64,000 nucleotides of DNA from Callaeas wilsoni (lineage: Eukaryota > Chordata > Aves > Passeriformes > Callaeidae). This document shows positions 60,433 through 64,000 of the stretch, piece after piece. A model generated the notes under the pieces. That model worked only from the letters and a program-made list of their open reading frames with translations. It did not search any database and was not told the DNA's origin. The first letter of the stretch is position 1; the number at the start of each line of letters is the position of its first letter. A program made the position numbers and the translations under genes. The stretch lies in NCBI GenBank assembly GCA_013398955.1, contig VWPU01005411.1, positions 21,963 through 85,962 on the forward strand. Reading direction: 5' to 3'.

Positions 60433-63178
60433 AATTTAAAGAGAGGGTGAGCCCAGCCACCAGCTCTGCAAGAGACTGGGCACCCGGCTGAGGTCTCCAG
60501 GTCTCTCCTTTCCTTGAACTCACTTAAGCTCAGCTTTTCCCCCCTTCCTTGGCATTATTTCCTGCTCAGGTATGCCAGGTAACGTCACAGCCATTTGGCA
60601 TCTCGTGGGAAAGGATGTCCTCTCCCACCACCAAAATAAAAAGTCCATGAGCGTGCCAAGGAAGTTTTATCTTCTCCAAAGTGTGCAAAGTTCACTGCAC
60701 TTACCTGCCCTTCTTCCTTCTTATCAAAAAGCAAGGAATATTTTTTTTTTAATGTCTTAGAAGACTTTTTAAGGTCTAGTACATAATACAAACTAGTTTA
60801 AACCCCCACAGAACAGGAAAAAGCCCCTTGCCTTGCTGGCATTTACTCTGAGGTAGAGGATTTGTGGTAAAATAACTGTTCTGCCTGCTCCCACAGCAGG
60901 CAGCATGTCCTGGGCCCTCAGCAGCTCTCAAGGCTCCCTTGGAACGGGTCCTTCCTGACCAGCTCAGCAGTTCAAGGAACACCTGGAGCAGGGAAGAGCA
61001 GCATCCGTAACATCAAAAGGAAAATTGCAGACTTCAAACCCATCGAGAGGTTGGGAAAATTAAGACAGACATTCCAGCCATCCCTCACACAGTCAGGTCT
61101 TTTGAAATCTCTTAATCTTGAGCTCGGGAAAGGGCACAAGCCTTGACCAGTTTGTCAGTTTGTGTCACAACATTCCAATTTACTCGATGAGGCATCCAGG
61201 GCTTTAATATGTACTCGAGTTTCAATCCCACCGTTTTTCCACTGGCCAGGAAGCAGAAATGGGATGGTGCAAGGAGCCCAGAGTGCTGGCAAGTTTTGCA
61301 GCAAGCTGTGTTTGTGTTAGTGAGTGTAAATAGGTCTCTGGGAGGAGGCATCAAACATCGCGCTTGTGGCTTTTCCCTCTGAGCTTGCAATTAGCTGGGA
61401 GGGGAGCACAGATGTTCTGCAGAGAACTCCCATCAAAATTAAAGATGCAAAATTGTTAGGGTGGCTCTAATTAATTTTCTGCCTCAGTTTAAATGACATC
61501 TTTATATTGTAGCACTGTGCAGGAGGTTCTGAAGTGACTGGACCAAAATTGCTCGCTGAATTTTGCTGCATGAAATGAATTTGGCCTGTTCTGACGAGCA
61601 TGTGTAGAGAGGATCTCATTTAACTGAGTCCCCAGATAAAAAAATATTTTCCAGAAGACATCACTGTGAAGTCTGGTGCGCTTCTGTTGTTTAATGCTGT
61701 TGTAATTTGTCCTAATTTATTCTCATTGTGCTGGTGGAAGATGAAGTGTTTTCACAGGCCCCATCACATCTGTAGTGTTTACAGGAACGTGTCAGCCAAA
61801 TCCAATCTGTTTGGCCACCACGGAACAGAACAGAAGTGTTTTAATCTCACTTTATCTCCGTGCTTGGTTTTACTGGTGAGTAGCTCTGGAGGCAGAACCC
61901 CTCAGACTGAGGGGCTTGGATATTCCATGTCCAAAGGTTGGACTTGATGACCCTGGGGGTCTTTTCCAACCTGAATGATTCTGTGGTTCTGTAGAGGAAA
62001 TAATTATTTTGTATAATTAACAAAAAAATTGTTACATTGATCGACAACTGGTTGTTTTTTTCCCTTAACAGCCTGTCTGGTTATAGAAGAAGAAATGTTG
62101 AAATATTTGAACTGTATTGAAAGGGCATCTTAACAGGCATGTTTGATGCTGAGATTGTAATAATTTAAACTGGCCTGGTACTAGTTGAGAGAAAACTTAA
62201 ATGTGAAATGTGCTTTGCTTATTACAGGGTTTATAACCAGCAGCTTGCAGTCCCGTGGGAATGCAGGGACTGCTTTCAGAACATCAGCAAAGATTAAGGA
62301 AGGAAAAGAAGCAGCACACTAAAATTTGTTAGGTCTGATTCCACATCTTTAGAGTCCCAGGATGCTGTGGTTTACAGGAGTAAGATTTCACACTGTAGGG
62401 TCTCACTTTCTTCAAAAGTGCTTAGGGAAATAGACCCATAAAGCTGGTAATTACAGACTATTTACATATTTTTAGTTGCACTCCAGGCATTTATGAATTG
62501 AAATGTGTCGTTATTCTAAAACTCAGTATTCAATATTCAAAGGGTGCCTTCTCCATCCTGAAAAAGAGTGTGATAACCCTTTTTTGTAGTAATCCCCCAC
62601 CGTGTAATTCAAACATGACTAAGCAGCATCTTTTTTCTACGAATCTGAGGGAGGACGTGGGAGCGAGATGAGGGTACCTTCACCCTCTTGGCAATCCAGT
62701 TTTTAATCCAAACAGAAACCCAGGGGTTAATTGAGGAGGTTTATATAAATAACACAGATAAATGCTCTTGTTCTTAAAATGCCACAAAGTTTCACTCGAG
62801 GTGATCCTTGAAAATCAAGAGAAAAATAGCAGCGGCTGTTTTGCCTGGAGCTGGAAAGTCAGTGTTCCGAAAAAAGTGTCAGGGAAAACGAGGGGAAAAG
62901 AGAGGGAGGCGGAGAGAGGCAAAACTGCAGTCCAGCTGCTTTGGAGCCTGCAGTGCAAGCTCTCCCCGAGCCAGCGCTGTGCGTGGCTACCAAAAAAAGC
63001 CTTGCTGGGGGTTGTTAGGAGGAGATATTTCCGTGTGTGTAGGGGGGATGCAAGGAGGAAATCAGCTCTGCAGGGCAAGCCCGGAGCATCCGCGCCTCGC
63101 TGCCCTGCGAGGGAAGGATGCTGCAGGAGCAGCCGGGGCGCAGCCCCCTGCAGCTGAGGGCTGCATTGCTGAGGATGC
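60433..63178. other. Spacer between the two family-X LTRs, mostly non-viral
   Basis: This 2.7-kb interval would be the internal region if the two LTRs formed one provirus, but I see no retroviral gene remnant, primer-binding site or polypurine tract. It is ordinary sequence with one CR1 tail (61933). The last 250 bases before copy B (about 62930-63178) are GC-rich with clustered CpG. That resembles a small CpG-rich patch, but no transcript is evident. Confidence 0.6.
61933..61992 (+). mobile_element. CR1 LINE extreme 3' tail
   Basis: Plus-strand CR1 end: AGGTTGGACTTGATGACCCT, GGGGGTCTTTTCCAACCTG, then AATGATTCTGTGGTTCTGT. The GGTTGGACTTGATGA and TTCCAACCT words with terminal ATTCTGTG-type repeats identify it. 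Slight further homology may extend upstream. Confidence 0.88.
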
Positions 63179-63677
63179 TGTCAGGAAAATTAATCCACCA
63201 GCGCCAGAGGTTTATGTCCAAAAAGGAGACAGAGGAGTCCCGTTGCTTTATTCGAATAAAGGGAGAGGCCATGGGGCATTCCCCTGGGGTCTCTCCAATT
63301 TTTGGAGGACGCAGCTTCCTTTTTATCCTAATTTCCCGACCGCATTTTCCCTCTCTCTTTCCCCATTGGCTGAGGTACTTGAGAGGTACAGACTCCCCGG
63401 AACGCCTAATTCCTAAGATTGCCTTCTAATGTATACCCCCCCTTGCCTTTTTAAAAATTCTTATGGAATTTATGGTTCTCCTCATTGTCTCTTTCATCTT
63501 TTGATATTCAATTTCATTTATTAGCGGACCTACAGTTTATTGATAAAGACAAATCTCTCTTTCCATTCATCAATCAGTGGAATCCTTTCCCATTGTTTCA
63601 TTTATCTCTTAGTGCTAGTTTTTATCTACCAGCAGCCCCACAGTTTATTTGTAAAGACAAGTCCCTCATTCCTTTCA
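63179..63677 (-). mobile_element. Solo LTR, family X, copy B, with 4-bp target duplication
   Basis: A 499-base LTR on the minus strand, the partner of copy A (roughly 35 substitutions and two small gaps by eye, about 7%). Plus-strand ends are TGTCAGG and CTTTCA, flanked on both sides by ATGC (63175-63178 and 63678-63681). Minus-strand signals: CCAAT (complement at 63365-63369), TATA-like GGATAAAAAG (complement near 63319-63328) and AATAAA (complement at 63247-63252). The bases just past its 3' end do not begin with TGG, so there is no primer-binding site: this is a solo LTR and not half of a provirus with copy A. A 4-bp duplication is known for gammaretrovirus-like (class I) integrases, so class I is a weak inference. 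Open frames of about 75 codons shared by both copies are antisense to the LTR and not genes. Confidence 0.88.
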
Positions 63678-63681
63678 ATGC

Positions 63682-64000
63682 TAAATTTAGGTTCTGCAAT
63701 GCAGGAGGAAGCCAGGCGTGAGATTTGCCGGGGATGGGTCACTGCCTGTGGATGCAGAACTTTGGCTGCACTTTTTTGTTGAAGTGTTGGGTCAAAGCGG
63801 GAGAGTTCTCAGAGAGCAGCAGCGCTGGGGTTAAACCCTGCTGCAGCCCCGCCTTGGCTTGTGCCACTTGGCAGGAGAGAGACACAAAAACCACCAAGGA
63901 AATGCTGCATAAAAAAGGGTCTCGAGCATTGCTCTGTGTAAGGAGTTGATGAGGAGGGTGCAAGGTTCTCTTTCAAAGCTCTTTGATTATTATGAGAATA
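63682..64000. other. Unique sequence at the window end, no gene seen
   Basis: The final 319 bases are unremarkable. Short frames on both strands overlap each other, and nothing is recognised. Confidence 0.55.

Noticed and set aside
60433..63178. Internal region of a provirus between LTRs A and B
   Set aside because: No viral gene remnants, no primer-binding site or polypurine tract. Copy B has its own 4-bp target duplication, and the interval contains a CR1 tail and ordinary DNA.
62808..63416. 202-codon plus-strand frame as a gene
   Set aside because: Its second half is antisense to LTR copy B, and the same peptide is encoded at 59789-60169 through LTR copy A. It is repeat-derived read-through.
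1..64000. CRISPR array, operon, tRNA or rRNA gene
   Set aside because: No regularly spaced repeats with unique spacers, no tRNA cloverleaf words and no rRNA sequence were noticed. The repeat content is that of a bird nuclear genome.

Overview
The window looks like non-coding DNA from a bird nuclear genome. The main evidence is at least eleven fragments of the CR1 LINE family, on both strands and of several ages, together with avian-style retroviral LTRs. I saw nothing like a mammalian Alu, L1 or B1 element, and no bacterial gene organisation. A passerine or other neoavian bird is my inference, not something shown. I found no protein-coding gene, rRNA or tRNA that I can support. All open reading frames are short (214 codons at most), overlap frames on the other strand, and match no family I recognise. 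The exceptions are frames inside transposon remnants. The window is best read as intergenic or intronic sequence. A single short exon could be missed by eye.

Layout. Positions 1-6931 are unique sequence with a few simple repeats. Positions 6932-8045 hold two diverged copies of a roughly 145-bp repeat I cannot name; the second lies just before a CR1 fragment. Positions 8046-17000 are AT-rich unique sequence with four more CR1 pieces (11322, 15287, 15844, 16756). Positions 17000-29085 are mostly unique, with a strong 53-nt hairpin at 27497. From 29086 to 30450 there is a very old CR1 reverse-transcriptase remnant, then a minus-strand LTR-like block with 17-bp tandem repeats. Positions 30451-40254 are AT-rich unique sequence. 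Positions 40255-47701 hold a CR1 fragment, a 24-bp duplication beside an undetermined base, a GC-richer block with long overlapping frames, and a 39-bp CR1 tail. Positions 47702-48899 hold a probable LTR followed by a well-bounded solo LTR with a 6-bp target duplication. Two CR1 fragments follow (49360, 54939), with a pyrimidine tract around 51.4 kb between them. The last 4 kb contains two LTRs of one family in the same orientation (59932 and 63179).

Nothing here works as a gene system. The shared story is retroelement turnover: 5'-truncated CR1 insertions and endogenous retroviruses reduced to solo LTRs. I did not find an undescribed biological system. The points that deserve a second look are the 27.5-kb hairpin, the unnamed repeat at 6.9/7.45 kb, the solo LTRs and the two assembly-ambiguous sites.
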